A stretch of 64,000 bases of DNA from Aquiflexum gelatinilyticum (GCF_024741135.1 NZ_JANSUY010000003.1:310001-374000), one strand, 5' to 3'. Positions 43,740 through 53,316 are shown, counted from the first letter of the stretch. Numbers and translations: made by a program. The notes: generated from the sequence alone by a model not told the origin.

Positions 43740-44897
43740 ATGCCGGCAAATATCAGATTCAGGATTTTGGTTTTATTTTTATTTTTTTCCTTTGATCTGG
43801 CAAAGGCTTCCAATGAGTCAGATACTGTTGCCAATCATAATCCAAAATTCCAAAAGCACTTAAGCCTTTTGTTCGAAACAGGTCCTATGATTCCAAAAAA
43901 TACAGATTGGGGGGAATTCATCAACAACGGGTTGAATTATAAGGCGCTGGATTTGAGGCTAGGATTCAGAAATACAAAAAGCAATCTTTACAACAGGATT
44001 TACAGGTACCCCACTTATGGATTTGGACTTTACACGGCGACCTTCAAAAACGATTATATCGGCAAACCCAATGCGGTTTATGCATTCGCAGATTTGCCAT
44101 TTACCAAGACTTTTCTGAATGGTAAATTGAGATACAGTTACTTTGCGGCATTTGGTTTGGCATTTAACTTCAAACCTTATGATCCGGATTCTAATCCCAT
44201 CAACCTATTCATTGGTTCTTACAGAAATGGATATGTCCATGTAGGATTCTCTATGCGATATGCCATTACCCCATGGATGGACCTTGATGCTGCATTTGGA
44301 TTGAAGCATTTTTCTAACGGCTCTATTAAAAAACCAAATTCAGGATTGAATTTCATTCCGTTTTCCATAGGATTGAAATCAACCCTCAACCGTGCTTCTT
44401 TTGAAAACGCAGACCTTTCAGATATACCTCAATATATCAGTAACAACCATGTGAATCTTTGGACTTCCGTTGGAGCCAAAAACTATGAAATCGGAGGTGA
44501 CATCTACTTGAAGTGGGGATTCAGTGCCAATTACTTAAGGCAGACAGGATATAAACTTAGATATGGTTTAGGCTTGGATATGTTCTATGCCAATAACGGG
44601 ATCTTGCCGGGGGATTGGGTGAAAAACGGATTTATGGACAAAACCTCCTTTGCAGTAGTAGCTTCAGGAGAATGGGTACTGAAAAAAAATTTCTCTATTC
44701 CATTGGGCATCGGCGTGTATATCCATAGGAATGAATTCAATGATGAACCAAGTTTTTACTACGAAAGGATAGGAATCAGATATAGGTTTTCCAACCAAAT
44801 GTTTACCGGCATTACCTTAAAAGCACATGGTTTCAAAGCTGATATCTTTGAATGGACAGTAGGATACTCCATTTTTAAAGATAAAAACAAGTATTGA
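43740..44897 (+). CDS. PagL-like lipid A 3-O-deacylase (acyloxyacyl hydrolase family)
   Basis: A 385-aa outer-membrane beta-barrel with a signal peptide (about 1-24). The central H-x-S motif is LKHFSNG, with His 190 and Ser 192, followed by KKPNSGLN, which matches the catalytic His-Ser and following Asn-x-Gly of PagL enzymes that remove the 3-linked acyl chain of lipid A. It is longer than PagL of gamma-proteobacteria; the extra C-terminal strands (SNQMFTGITLKAHGFKADIFE) complete a bigger barrel. Expected effect: remodelled LPS. It is a single gene after a terminator. Confidence 0.8.
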   Translation: MPANIRFRILVLFLFFSFDLAKASNESDTVANHNPKFQKHLSLLFETGPMIPKNTDWGEFINNGLNYKALDLRLGFRNTKSNLYNRIYRYPTYGFGLYTATFKNDYIGKPNAVYAFADLPFTKTFLNGKLRYSYFAAFGLAFNFKPYDPDSNPINLFIGSYRNGYVHVGFSMRYAITPWMDLDAAFGLKHFSNGSIKKPNSGLNFIPFSIGLKSTLNRASFENADLSDIPQYISNNHVNLWTSVGAKNYEIGGDIYLKWGFSANYLRQTGYKLRYGLGLDMFYANNGILPGDWVKNGFMDKTSFAVVASGEWVLKKNFSIPLGIGVYIHRNEFNDEPSFYYERIGIRYRFSNQMFTGITLKAHGFKADIFEWTVGYSIFKDKNKY

Positions 44898-44992
44898 TTT
44901 AGGTATTTTAACAATTGGTACAACCCATTGATATAAAAAACAGTTTTTTTAGAAAATTGCTTGCAGTACATTTTATCCAAATTTTGAAAAAC

Positions 44993-47449
44993 ATGAAGAA
45001 TCAAAAGTGGTGGCTATTTTGCTTATGTTATCTTTTCGTATTTCCTATTTTTGCACAATCCAATCCTTCATCTAAACTTTACCATAGCCTTTTGAGATTC
45101 AAGGAGACCAAGCGGATATTATTTGTCGCAGCGCATCCTGATGACGAGAATACGAGACTGATAGCCTATCTGGCAAATGCTGAACATGCTGAAGTAGCTT
45201 ACCTTTCATTGACAAGAGGAGATGGGGGACAAAACCTCATCGGCAGTGAACTCGGGATAGAATTGGGTTTGATAAGGACACAGGAACTTTTGAGGGCAAG
45301 AGAAACAGATGGTGGCAGGCAGTTTTTTACCAGAGCTTTGGATTTTGGATTCAGCAAAAACCCCGACGAGACTTTCAACAATTGGGACAAAAAGAAACTC
45401 CTTTCAGATGTGGTTTGGATAATCCGTAAATACCAACCGGATGTGATTCTCAATAGGTTCAATACCATTCCCGGAACTACACATGGCCACCATACAAGTT
45501 CTGCCATGCTTTCTGTGGAGGCATTTGAACTGGCTGCAGACAAGAATGCATTTCCCGAGCAACTCAAATACGTCTCTGTGTGGCAGGCTAAAAGTGTCTT
45601 TTGGAATGCTTACAATTGGGGGGGGCAATATGAACCAGAAGAAGGGAAAACTTACCACAGATTTTTGGTAGGTGAATACAACCCATTATTGGGGACTACT
45701 TATTCTAAGATTGCCGCAGACAGCCGTACAATGCACAAATCGCAAGGCTTTGGCTCGACTTCACAGATCGGTCAAGGCAACGACTTCATTGAATTGATCA
45801 AAGGAGAACCTTTTAAAACACATCCTTTTGAAGCAATTGAAAGCCGATGGAATGATCTGCCAAATGGCGGTGAAATTACCAAATCCATTGAAGCCGTGCT
45901 TTCCTCTTTTGACTTTATACAACCTGAAAATAACTTGGAAGGCTTGTTGAAAATCAAATCATTACTTGATATTCAAAAATCAAATGCCCTTTGGCTAACA
46001 GAAAAAAAACAACAGCTTGACGGGTTGATCTTGGAGGTGCTTGGAATCAAAGCGGAGTTTAATATCAGGAAAGAAATCGGCTATCCTGGAGAAAAGATCA
46101 ATGCTGAATTTGTCTTTAATAACCCATCCCAAAGTGTCGTGAAAGTCAAATCCTTTGATGGTACACTTTTCAAGTCCCAAATCGATAAAGAACTGAATGG
46201 CAATATTCCGCTGACCATTCCGATTGAAATTCAAATACCCAAGGACTATCCCGTTTCTCAGCCTTTTTGGCTAGAAAAACCATTGGACGGTTCATTGTTT
46301 AATATTACCGAGCCGGAGAAAATCGGAAAACCCAACAATAGCCCAAGTATCCTCGGGTCAGTGTCCTTAGAAATAAAAGGGCAGAAAATCAAGATGGAGC
46401 TCCCTCTCCAATACAAATACAATGATCAGGTGGACGGAGAAGTTAAGCAGCCTTTCACCTTGGTACCTGAGGTCAATGTACATCTCGACAAGGCAAACCT
46501 TTTCCTTGTCAACGGTGCCGAGCAAAAACTCCACGTAGAAGTGAGCTTCCGGGATCAGATTTTGGACGGTGACTTGATGCTGAAAGGCTTGGCCTCAAAT
46601 CAATACCGTATAGTAAGAGTCGAAAAGGATGAAAGGAGAAAGAGAATACTTTATACACTTGATATCCTTGATTCTGACCAAGAGAAAAAGCAAGTTATGG
46701 TTACCTTCAGTAGTAAAGATGGCAGTGAATTCAACCAAGATACCAAACGGATTTCCTATAAACATATCCCTAATCTTACTTATTTCACAAGCACCACTTT
46801 GGGTGTAGTAAAGGCAGACATCAAAGTTTCCGGCCAAAAAATCGGATATATTAACGGGGCAGGGGATGATGTGGCTGAAATCCTTAAAAACCTCGGTTAT
46901 GAGGTGAGCATCCTTGAAGATTCAGATCTTCAGAAAGACAGGCTAAAGGCCTTTTCCACGGTTATTGTTGGGATCAGGGCATTCAATGTCAATCAGGCAC
47001 TCGCTTCCAATGTAGACCAGTTGATGGAATATGTAAAAGAAGGTGGAAATGTAATCGTCCAATACAATACTGGTTCTCCTTTGCTGACCAAAGACCTTGG
47101 ACCGCATCCATTTTCTATATCAAGGGAAAGGGTTACTGTGGAAAATTCACCGATTCAAGTGGATTATTCCCATCCAATTTTGGCAGGACCTAATAAAATC
47201 ACCCCTAAGGATTTTGAAGGTTGGGTTCAGGAAAGAGGGCTCTACTTCACCGCCAATTGGGACCCGAATTACAGTGCACCGATTGCCTTTCAGGATCCGG
47301 GAGAGGAATTCTTCCATGGATCTTTGATCCATACCAAATATGGCGAAGGGACATATACCTATTCTGGAATTTCCTGGTTCCGTCAGCTTCCGGCAGGCGT
47401 GCCTGGTGCAGTAAAAATATTTGTTAACCTTATTGAGCAGGGGAAATGA
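44993..47449 (+). CDS. PIG-L family N-acetylglucosaminyl deacetylase with C-terminal GATase-like domain
   Basis: An 818-aa exported enzyme. The signal peptide (about 1-22, ending FAQ) supports the ATG at 44993 over an upstream frame. The LmbE/PIG-L domain (about 38-260) shows the zinc motif AHPDDE (His 48, Asp 50, Asp 51) and H164-G-H-H167. A long beta-rich middle follows. The C-terminal 200 residues (YINGAGDDVAEILKNLGYEV onward) look like the glutamine-amidotransferase-like/ThuA-type fold. It probably removes acetyl groups from sugars in the periplasm. It is coupled by ATGA overlap to a 33-aa ORF and then to an SSS transporter. Confidence 0.88.
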   Translation: MKNQKWWLFCLCYLFVFPIFAQSNPSSKLYHSLLRFKETKRILFVAAHPDDENTRLIAYLANAEHAEVAYLSLTRGDGGQNLIGSELGIELGLIRTQELLRARETDGGRQFFTRALDFGFSKNPDETFNNWDKKKLLSDVVWIIRKYQPDVILNRFNTIPGTTHGHHTSSAMLSVEAFELAADKNAFPEQLKYVSVWQAKSVFWNAYNWGGQYEPEEGKTYHRFLVGEYNPLLGTTYSKIAADSRTMHKSQGFGSTSQIGQGNDFIELIKGEPFKTHPFEAIESRWNDLPNGGEITKSIEAVLSSFDFIQPENNLEGLLKIKSLLDIQKSNALWLTEKKQQLDGLILEVLGIKAEFNIRKEIGYPGEKINAEFVFNNPSQSVVKVKSFDGTLFKSQIDKELNGNIPLTIPIEIQIPKDYPVSQPFWLEKPLDGSLFNITEPEKIGKPNNSPSILGSVSLEIKGQKIKMELPLQYKYNDQVDGEVKQPFTLVPEVNVHLDKANLFLVNGAEQKLHVEVSFRDQILDGDLMLKGLASNQYRIVRVEKDERRKRILYTLDILDSDQEKKQVMVTFSSKDGSEFNQDTKRISYKHIPNLTYFTSTTLGVVKADIKVSGQKIGYINGAGDDVAEILKNLGYEVSILEDSDLQKDRLKAFSTVIVGIRAFNVNQALASNVDQLMEYVKEGGNVIVQYNTGSPLLTKDLGPHPFSISRERVTVENSPIQVDYSHPILAGPNKITPKDFEGWVQERGLYFTANWDPNYSAPIAFQDPGEEFFHGSLIHTKYGEGTYTYSGISWFRQLPAGVPGAVKIFVNLIEQGK

Positions 47450-47547
47450 AAGATAAAATCAACTGGAACAACTGGTACTTAGGCTTGATGCTGACCTTGG
47501 GTGGTTTGGTATTGTTTTTTTACTGGCTTACCCATCATTTCGCATGA
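47446..47547 (+). CDS. 33-aa single-helix membrane protein between PIG-L and SSS genes
   Basis: An ORF of 33 residues with ATG at 47446 overlapping the PIG-L stop (ATGA) and with a TGA at 47545-47547 that overlaps the ATG of the transporter. One hydrophobic helix (LGLMLTLGGLVLFFYWL) follows a Trp-rich polar start (KINWNNWY). The double coupling gives strong support for translation. A small subunit of the transporter is the obvious idea, comparable in spirit to the short partners of other SSS permeases, but unproven. Confidence 0.75.
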   Translation: MKDKINWNNWYLGLMLTLGGLVLFFYWLTHHFA

Positions 47548-49250
47548 GTGCATTAGACTGGATTGTTCTTTTTGGTACCCTCATTACCATTGCAGGATAT
47601 GGTGTGTACAAAACCTACAAGGTCAATGACATGGATGGTTATATCCGTGGCAGCGGTGACATGAACTGGTGGACAATCGGTCTTTCCATCATGGCGACAC
47701 AGGCGTCTGCGATTACTTTTCTCAGCACACCCGGACAGGCCTATGAGGACGGGATGCGGTTTATCCAGTTTTACTTCGGATTGCCCTTGGCTATGATTAT
47801 ACTTTCGGTCACATTCCTTCCGATTTATTACAAACTAAAAGTATATACGGCCTATGAGTTTTTGGAAACTAGGTTTGATTTGAAAACCAGGACTTTGGCA
47901 GCTTTTCTTTTTTTGGTTCAACGGGGTCTTGCGGCAGGGATAACGATCTATGCACCTGCAATTATCCTTTCGACTTTACTGAATTGGAACCTCACGTTCA
48001 CCAATATCTTTATCGGGATGATGGTGATTGTTTATACCGTTTCCGGCGGGACCAAGGCTGTATCCATTACCCAAAAGCAACAAATGGCTGTCATGATGGG
48101 AGGGATGCTTTTGGCGGGAATCTTAGTTATCTATATGCTTCCGGTGAAGTTTACTGATGCTCTGCATGTCGCGGGTAAAATGGAAAAACTCAATGTGGTC
48201 AATTTTGAGTTCAATTGGGCCGACAGATATAATTTTTGGTCGGGGATGACCGCAGCGCTGTTTCTTTTCCTTTCCTACTTTGGGACAGATCAATCTCAGG
48301 TGCAGCGCTATCTTTCTGGCAGTTCACTGACGCAAAGCAGGATGGGCCTGATGATGAATGGCCTGCTGAAAGTACCTATGCAGTTTATCATCCTCTTTAT
48401 CGGGGTAATGGTATTTGTGTTTTACCAGTTTTTCCAGCCTCCTGTTGTCTTCAATAAACAACAGACCGAGCAATTGGAAAACAGTGCCCTTAAGGAAGAT
48501 TACAGGTTTTTGCAGGATGAGTTCACACAGGTTTTTCAGGAGAAAAATAAGGACATCCAAGACCTTCTGAAAGCTGTGGAGTCGGAAGATGAAGCCGGTA
48601 TGGCCATGGCGAAAGATGGGATCCAAAAGAAAAGCCAATACCAGGAAACCATCCGAAATGAGGTAAAAGACCTGATTGTCAGAAATGACGCCGCTGCTGT
48701 TACCCGGGACACCGATTATATTTTCATGAGGTTTGTAATGGATTATCTTCCCAAAGGCATTATAGGGTTGTTGTTTGCGGTGATCTTCAGTGCGGCGATG
48801 TCTTCGTCTGCTTCTGAGTTTAACTCCTTAGGTACTACCACGACCATCGATATGTATAAGCGCTCTATCGTCAAGAATGCTAGTCAATACCATTATATGG
48901 TTTCTTCCAAATGGTTTACGGCGATTTGGGGAGGCTTTGCGATCCTGTTTGCGATTTATGCTTCCCTGTTTGAAAATCTGATCCAAGCCGTCAACCTGCT
49001 TGGTTCGCTCTTTTACGGGACGATTTTGGGGATTTTCCTCGTAGGTTTTTATATGAAGTGGGTCAAAGGTCACGCAGTTTTTATTGCGGCTTTTCTCGCT
49101 GAAGCGATTATTTTATTGATCCATTGGAAAAATGGCAGTACACTTTTGGGGGTTCAGATTGATATTGGATTTCTTTGGTACAATGCAATTGGCTGCATTT
49201 TGGTGATGTCATTTGCGGCCGTGTTACAGTTGTTTTTTGGAAGGAAATGA
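47544..49250 (+). CDS. Sodium:solute symporter (SSS family)
   Basis: A 568-aa polytopic transporter with the SSS fold (about 13 helices). The N-terminal GSGDMNWWTIGLSIMATQASAITFLSTPGQAYEDGM is cut into the first two helices and contains the Na-binding SAITF motif. A hydrophilic, Glu/Lys-rich insertion of about 90 residues (roughly 305-395) lies before the late helices; it looks coiled-coil. The AIIFSAAMSSSASEFN-like VIFSAAMSSSASEFNSL motif completes the sodium site. Linked to a PIG-L deacetylase and a 33-aa membrane ORF, it may import the sugar product. Confidence 0.9.
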   Translation: MSALDWIVLFGTLITIAGYGVYKTYKVNDMDGYIRGSGDMNWWTIGLSIMATQASAITFLSTPGQAYEDGMRFIQFYFGLPLAMIILSVTFLPIYYKLKVYTAYEFLETRFDLKTRTLAAFLFLVQRGLAAGITIYAPAIILSTLLNWNLTFTNIFIGMMVIVYTVSGGTKAVSITQKQQMAVMMGGMLLAGILVIYMLPVKFTDALHVAGKMEKLNVVNFEFNWADRYNFWSGMTAALFLFLSYFGTDQSQVQRYLSGSSLTQSRMGLMMNGLLKVPMQFIILFIGVMVFVFYQFFQPPVVFNKQQTEQLENSALKEDYRFLQDEFTQVFQEKNKDIQDLLKAVESEDEAGMAMAKDGIQKKSQYQETIRNEVKDLIVRNDAAAVTRDTDYIFMRFVMDYLPKGIIGLLFAVIFSAAMSSSASEFNSLGTTTTIDMYKRSIVKNASQYHYMVSSKWFTAIWGGFAILFAIYASLFENLIQAVNLLGSLFYGTILGIFLVGFYMKWVKGHAVFIAAFLAEAIILLIHWKNGSTLLGVQIDIGFLWYNAIGCILVMSFAAVLQLFFGRK

Positions 49251-49278
49251 AAGCGATTAAAGTAAAGAAAATTTAAAA

Positions 49279-49309
49279 AAAAAGGCGCAATATTCACTTG
49301 CGCCTTTTT
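49279..49309. terminator. Bidirectional rho-independent terminator
   Basis: AAAAAGGCGCAA pairs with TTGCGCCTTTTT across TATTCAC. It ends the transporter operon from the left and the DUF4136 gene from the right. Confidence 0.93.
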
Positions 49310-49326
49310 GGTTATAGAAGGTCAGA

Positions 49327-49911
49327 TTACTCAGCAAAAGGGTCAAAATCCCATTCATTGAAAATTGCAATTACTTTGGCCTCCAAGTTTGAGAAATCTT
49401 TCATGTCTGTCGCATCAAATGCGCCGGAAGCAAATCCCTGCCACAATTGAGTCCCTGTATTGGCATCTATAAAATTTACCATAACTGTGCCTGCTTTGAC
49501 AGGTACCATTTTTGAGTTTGTTGTTTTTGGACCAAACCCCAAATAGTTTTGACCATTTGTCAGGGTAAAAGTCCTTAATTCTGTTGGCTTTTCAAGAATA
49601 TGGAAGTTAACCAACATATCCGGACTGCTTTTATCGTGGCTAAATCCTTTGGCAGCCAATTGTGTATCTATGGCGTCTTTGACATTCTTATTGGCGCTTG
49701 TGTTGTTGTAAATCAACATGGTGCTTCCGTCAAAGATTAACTGGTCTTCGGGGATATTCTCTTTTGTGAAAATCCATTCATATGTTTTATACTCACTCAA
49801 ATCTATATTTTCCCTTTTATCTGTAAAAGCCTTTTGGCCAAAGGCCAAAGTTGACACCAATGGTATAAGTAAAATTGAAGTTAAAATATATTTAAAATTT
49901 AAATTTTTCAT
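49327..49911 (-). CDS. Exported DUF4136 domain protein
   Basis: A 194-aa exported protein with a signal peptide (about 1-25, ending AFGQ). The DUF4136 pattern is clear: DLSEYKTYEWIF near the start, VKDAIDTQLAAKGFSHDKSSPDMLVNFHI in the middle and GTVMVNFIDANTGTQLWQGFASGAF at the end. It lacks the usual lipobox Cys, since residues before the signal end read LVSTLAFGQ. The role of DUF4136 is unknown; members are often stress-related lipoproteins. An inverted repeat lies directly upstream. Confidence 0.9.
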   Translation of the reverse strand: MKNLNFKYILTSILLIPLVSTLAFGQKAFTDKRENIDLSEYKTYEWIFTKENIPEDQLIFDGSTMLIYNNTSANKNVKDAIDTQLAAKGFSHDKSSPDMLVNFHILEKPTELRTFTLTNGQNYLGFGPKTTNSKMVPVKAGTVMVNFIDANTGTQLWQGFASGAFDATDMKDFSNLEAKVIAIFNEWDFDPFAE

Positions 49912-49926
49912 GATTAAAATTGTTTT

Positions 49927-49960
49927 ATTTCGTTAAACATCTTGATAAATATAACGAAAT
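49927..49960. promoter_or_regulatory. Perfect inverted repeat ATTTCGTTA-N16-TAACGAAAT upstream of DUF4136
   Basis: The two 9-bp arms (49927-49935 and 49952-49960) are perfectly complementary with a 16-bp spacer, 16 bp before the DUF4136 ATG at 49911. The spacing and position fit an operator bound by a dimeric regulator. An mRNA hairpin near the start codon is the alternative; no T tract follows. Confidence 0.4.
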
Positions 49961-50161
49961 ATATAACAAAGGGTTAAACACTGCTTAATGTGTGAAAAAT
50001 ATTCATCTAATTATTTGCTTAAAATAGAATTTTATGGTAAATGATTATGATATGCCATATATGTTTTCCTCAAATGGAGAATTACACAATAAAATTTTTT
50101 GTAATTTTCTAATAATTAGAGCGAATTCTCTTGAAAAAACTTCTAGAAAGACTTAAATCTC

Positions 50162-50527
50162 ATGAAAACAACCCCAGAACACAATGAGCGTGTGGCAAAA
50201 ATGACTTTTGCCTCGGTGTTTCCCCACTATATCAGCAAGGTGGAAAGCAAAGGAAGGACAAAGGAAGAATTGCTTCAGGTCATCACTTGGCTGACCGGTT
50301 TTGATGAAAAGAAATTGCAGGAATTGATTGATGAAAAAGCCAACTTTGAAATCTTCTTTGAAAAGGCCGACCTAAATCCAAATGCGAGACTTATCACGGG
50401 ATTAATTTGTGGTTACCGTATTGAAGAAATTGAAAATCCCGTCACCCGAAAGGTCAGGTATTTGGACAAGTTGGTTGATGAGTTGGCCAAAGGAAAAAAG
50501 ATGGAAAAGATTTTACGGGTTGGGTGA
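50162..50527 (+). CDS. DUF2200 domain-containing protein
   Basis: A 121-aa protein almost fully covered by the DUF2200 pattern: HNERVAKMTFASVFPHYISKVESKGRT at the N-terminus, VITWLTGFDEKKLQ in the middle and the NPNARLITGLICGYRIEEIENP motif near the end. The function is unknown. It is cytoplasmic and stands alone, convergent with the AI-2E family gene 18 bp away. Confidence 0.92.
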   Translation: MKTTPEHNERVAKMTFASVFPHYISKVESKGRTKEELLQVITWLTGFDEKKLQELIDEKANFEIFFEKADLNPNARLITGLICGYRIEEIENPVTRKVRYLDKLVDELAKGKKMEKILRVG

Positions 50528-50545
50528 GGAGTTCCAATTCCAAAT

Positions 50546-51652
50546 TTACTTAAACCAGCCCTTTACTTTTTCTATCCACATTGAATTTTTTGCAGCTTTT
50601 TTTTCATCCCCGGAAATATCGTTGCTTATCAGCATGGCAATGGGTTTCAATTGGTCAAACTCTTCGCAGATTACTTTGAGGATGGAAGCAAATGGCAAAA
50701 ATAGAATCATGCCTGCCACTCCCCATACCGCAGCACCGACCAACAAACTCAATATGGCGACCAAGGCATTGACATTGAGGCTACTGCCAACAATCTTTGG
50801 ATTGAGAAAGTTGCTTTCAATTACCTGGATTGCCCAAAACCAAATAACCACCGCCACGGGAACCCATAGAGAGTCCGAAGACATAAAAGCGTAAAGTACC
50901 GGAATAACTGCGCCAATGGTGGTGCCGACAAAAGGTACTATGGATAACAGTGCTGCTAAAAATCCAAATAGAAAGGGATTGTCAATCCCTATGAGAAGCA
51001 ATCCTATACTGTTGGCAAAACCCAAAATCAAAATCAAAATAAACATTCCCGAAAGGTATTGTTTTCCAACACGCTGTATTTTTTGGAGCATCCTAAAGAT
51101 TCTATCCTGATTTTCTACCTCCCCAAAAGAGACAAATGCTTTGGTCAAACCATCCCGATAAATCAGAATCAAAAATGTAAATATGATGGTGGTAAATATG
51201 CCTGTAAATAGTGTGGCTGTAGTGCTAAATGTACTTTGTAATAATGTCCCGGATGATGCCTGAAGCCAACTTATTCCTTCCTCAATCAATTCTTCCCTAT
51301 TCAAATCTTCAATAAAATTGATATTTCCATTTATATAGACAATTACCTCGGATAGGGTGTCCATTATTTTTCCTGTGAATCCTGCAATCTGATCCGAAAA
51401 ATTCATAATCTGGGTTGAAAATAAAGTTAAAAATCCTGTTAAAATCAGAAACATCATCAGTAAAGAAAGGAAGGCAGCAAGCAACCGATTGACTCCCCAT
51501 GCCTCTAATTTTTGAACGACCGGAAATAAGATAAATGACACTAGCAATGCCATGCTAAGTGGTATCAAGACAGATTTGGCAATCACCATCACGGCAAAAA
51601 GACCAAATACGAAGGCCAGCACGAAGAATAATTTGGAGAAGGATAGATTCAT
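50546..51652 (-). CDS. AI-2E family transporter (UPF0118, PerM/TqsA-like)
   Basis: A 368-aa polytopic membrane protein with about eight helices. The family pattern is present: an N-terminal helix pair, LAAFLSLLMMFLILTGFLTLF, an amphipathic middle section, then the LLSIVPFVGTTIGAVIPVLYAF motif and NFLNPKIVGSSLNVNALVAILSLLVG near the C-terminus. Members export small molecules such as autoinducer-2 or Na+; the substrate here is open. It has its own upstream region shared with the MscS gene. Confidence 0.93.
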   Translation of the reverse strand: MNLSFSKLFFVLAFVFGLFAVMVIAKSVLIPLSMALLVSFILFPVVQKLEAWGVNRLLAAFLSLLMMFLILTGFLTLFSTQIMNFSDQIAGFTGKIMDTLSEVIVYINGNINFIEDLNREELIEEGISWLQASSGTLLQSTFSTTATLFTGIFTTIIFTFLILIYRDGLTKAFVSFGEVENQDRIFRMLQKIQRVGKQYLSGMFILILILGFANSIGLLLIGIDNPFLFGFLAALLSIVPFVGTTIGAVIPVLYAFMSSDSLWVPVAVVIWFWAIQVIESNFLNPKIVGSSLNVNALVAILSLLVGAAVWGVAGMILFLPFASILKVICEEFDQLKPIAMLISNDISGDEKKAAKNSMWIEKVKGWFK

Positions 51653-51955
51653 AGGTTTTTCAATGTCATGTCTTTAGCGTAAAAAATGGCATAGAATTAT
51701 TTATGCCTTTTTTGCTTGGAATCATTTAAGAAACCAAATTGAAACAAAAGAATTCGCTACAAAGGTCGGGATTTTTTATAGGAAAGAGCATTAAAATATC
51801 AATTGTGTTTTACATAATTCGCTGAAAACCCTAATTGGATCATTATTTCTGACATATCCCGCAGAACTGTCCTGTCGTAAATTCTGACGGAAAGAGCCAA
51901 TCAAGGAAAAACAGAAAGTTGGTTAAGATTACGCCTACTTGAGTTAACTTCAAGC
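51653..51955. other. Divergent intergenic region between AI-2E and MscS genes
   Basis: 303 bp without a gene. A weak hairpin (GGCATA at 51688 with TATGCC at 51702, flanked by six A and six T) lies 29 bp upstream of the AI-2E ATG and so would sit in its leader; it could act as an attenuator. Promoters for both divergent genes must lie here, but I found no exact TAnnTTTG box. Confidence 0.4.
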
Positions 51956-53026
51956 ATGGGAACAACAGAACAAAAAGAAGACAAAGAAATTGAAGCCATC
52001 AAAAAAGATGAAAAAGTGCAAAGAGCCCTGAGCGAAACCTCCCTTGTGGCACAAAAAGAAGGTCCCGATGGTGCACAAAAGAAAGTTCCCTTTCTAGGCA
52101 TCACAGCCATTGTTTTTTTGTCATGTGGAGCCCTTTATTTTCTCTTAGGCTGGAAGAGATTGCCTATTCCGATTACCTATATTCCACTTGCCCAAAAAAT
52201 TTTATTAGCCATAATGTTGGTTTCTTTGGTATTGTTTGCGATTAGGCTTTTAAAAAATATCGTTAACAGTAAGATTGAAGATAAAACCAAAGAATTTAAT
52301 TTCAACCGGATCGCAGACTTATTTGCAGCCCTGATCATTCTTGTCATTATCCTTTCCCTTCTTTTTGCGAATTGGTATGCGGCTGCGGTTTCATTTGGAA
52401 TTATATCCTTGATACTTGGTTTTGCATTGCAAAATTTGATCACTAGTTTTTTTGGATGGCTTTATATTCTGATCCGAAAACCGTTTGAAGTCGGTGACCG
52501 AATTAAGATAGGAAATGTCTTTGGAGATGTTATCAATGTGGGTTATCTCGACACCACCCTTTGGGAATTTCATGGGGATTATTTGTCATCTGACCATCCA
52601 AGCGGACGTATTATCAGGTTTGCCAATTCCAAGGTATTCGGTGAATACGTATACAACTATTCTTGGCCCTTGTTTCCTTTTATCTGGAACGAAATGAGCT
52701 TCTTTATTTCATATGACAGCGATTTTAAATTTACCAGCGATACCATCAAGCGTGTGGTTGAAGTTAAGATAGGTCAAGCAATGGTCAGAAGGGTGAAGCG
52801 ATTCAAAAAGATATTGTCAGAAACTCCCGTGGATGAACTAGATGTCAACGAATACCCGACGGTGATTTTGAAGGCGCATGTCAATACCTGGATAGAGGTG
52901 ACAGTGAGGTACCTGGTCGAACCCAAAAATTCCGGCCGTGTGAAAAGAGAACTTTTTGAAGTTGTAATAGAAGAATTAAAGAAAAATCCGGGTAAGGTGA
53001 TTTTTCCCAATACCAAGATGAAATGA
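51956..53026 (+). CDS. MscS-type mechanosensitive ion channel
   Basis: A 356-aa channel. A charged cytoplasmic N-terminus of about 45 residues precedes four membrane helices. The MscS pore helix and the following signature are visible: WYAAAVSFGIISLILGFALQNLITSFFGWLYILIRKPFEVGDRIKI. The beta domain continues with GDVINVGYLDTTLWEF. The C-terminal part forms the cytoplasmic cage and has a conserved-looking VTVRYLVEP strand. It releases solutes on osmotic down-shock. It is a single gene. Confidence 0.93.
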   Translation: MGTTEQKEDKEIEAIKKDEKVQRALSETSLVAQKEGPDGAQKKVPFLGITAIVFLSCGALYFLLGWKRLPIPITYIPLAQKILLAIMLVSLVLFAIRLLKNIVNSKIEDKTKEFNFNRIADLFAALIILVIILSLLFANWYAAAVSFGIISLILGFALQNLITSFFGWLYILIRKPFEVGDRIKIGNVFGDVINVGYLDTTLWEFHGDYLSSDHPSGRIIRFANSKVFGEYVYNYSWPLFPFIWNEMSFFISYDSDFKFTSDTIKRVVEVKIGQAMVRRVKRFKKILSETPVDELDVNEYPTVILKAHVNTWIEVTVRYLVEPKNSGRVKRELFEVVIEELKKNPGKVIFPNTKMK

Positions 53027-53316
53027 TCCTGCAAAAGATTTTTTTATAGGACAATGGAAATATATAACATAAAGATTGTCAAATACTTAAATCTCACGGT
53101 TTTTAGATTTTTACTTGAAAGTGGTAAAAGATGGAGAGTTTTTAATATTAATTTAATTTGACCAAAATTAACTATTGGGTTCAATGATCCATTTTGATTA
53201 TCAGAATTATAGATAGAATTTCAGTAAAACCTTTTTACCTGTAATTAATTTTTGAGCGACATACTTTGGCGTTTCATACTTCTACTTTTGGAAAGACATT
53301 AGAAATAAAGAGAAAC
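53027..53316. other. Intergenic region upstream of the AAA/zinc-finger/exonuclease/WYL row
   Basis: 290 bp, clearly AT-rich compared with its neighbours, with no ORF, repeat or hairpin that I can support. It must contain the promoter of the four-gene row. The low GC is compatible with an accessory module boundary but is also common in promoters. Confidence 0.4.

Noticed and set aside
50409-50894. 161-aa plus-strand ORF
   Set aside because: It overlaps the end of DUF2200 and runs antisense to the AI-2E family gene; it is a shadow frame.
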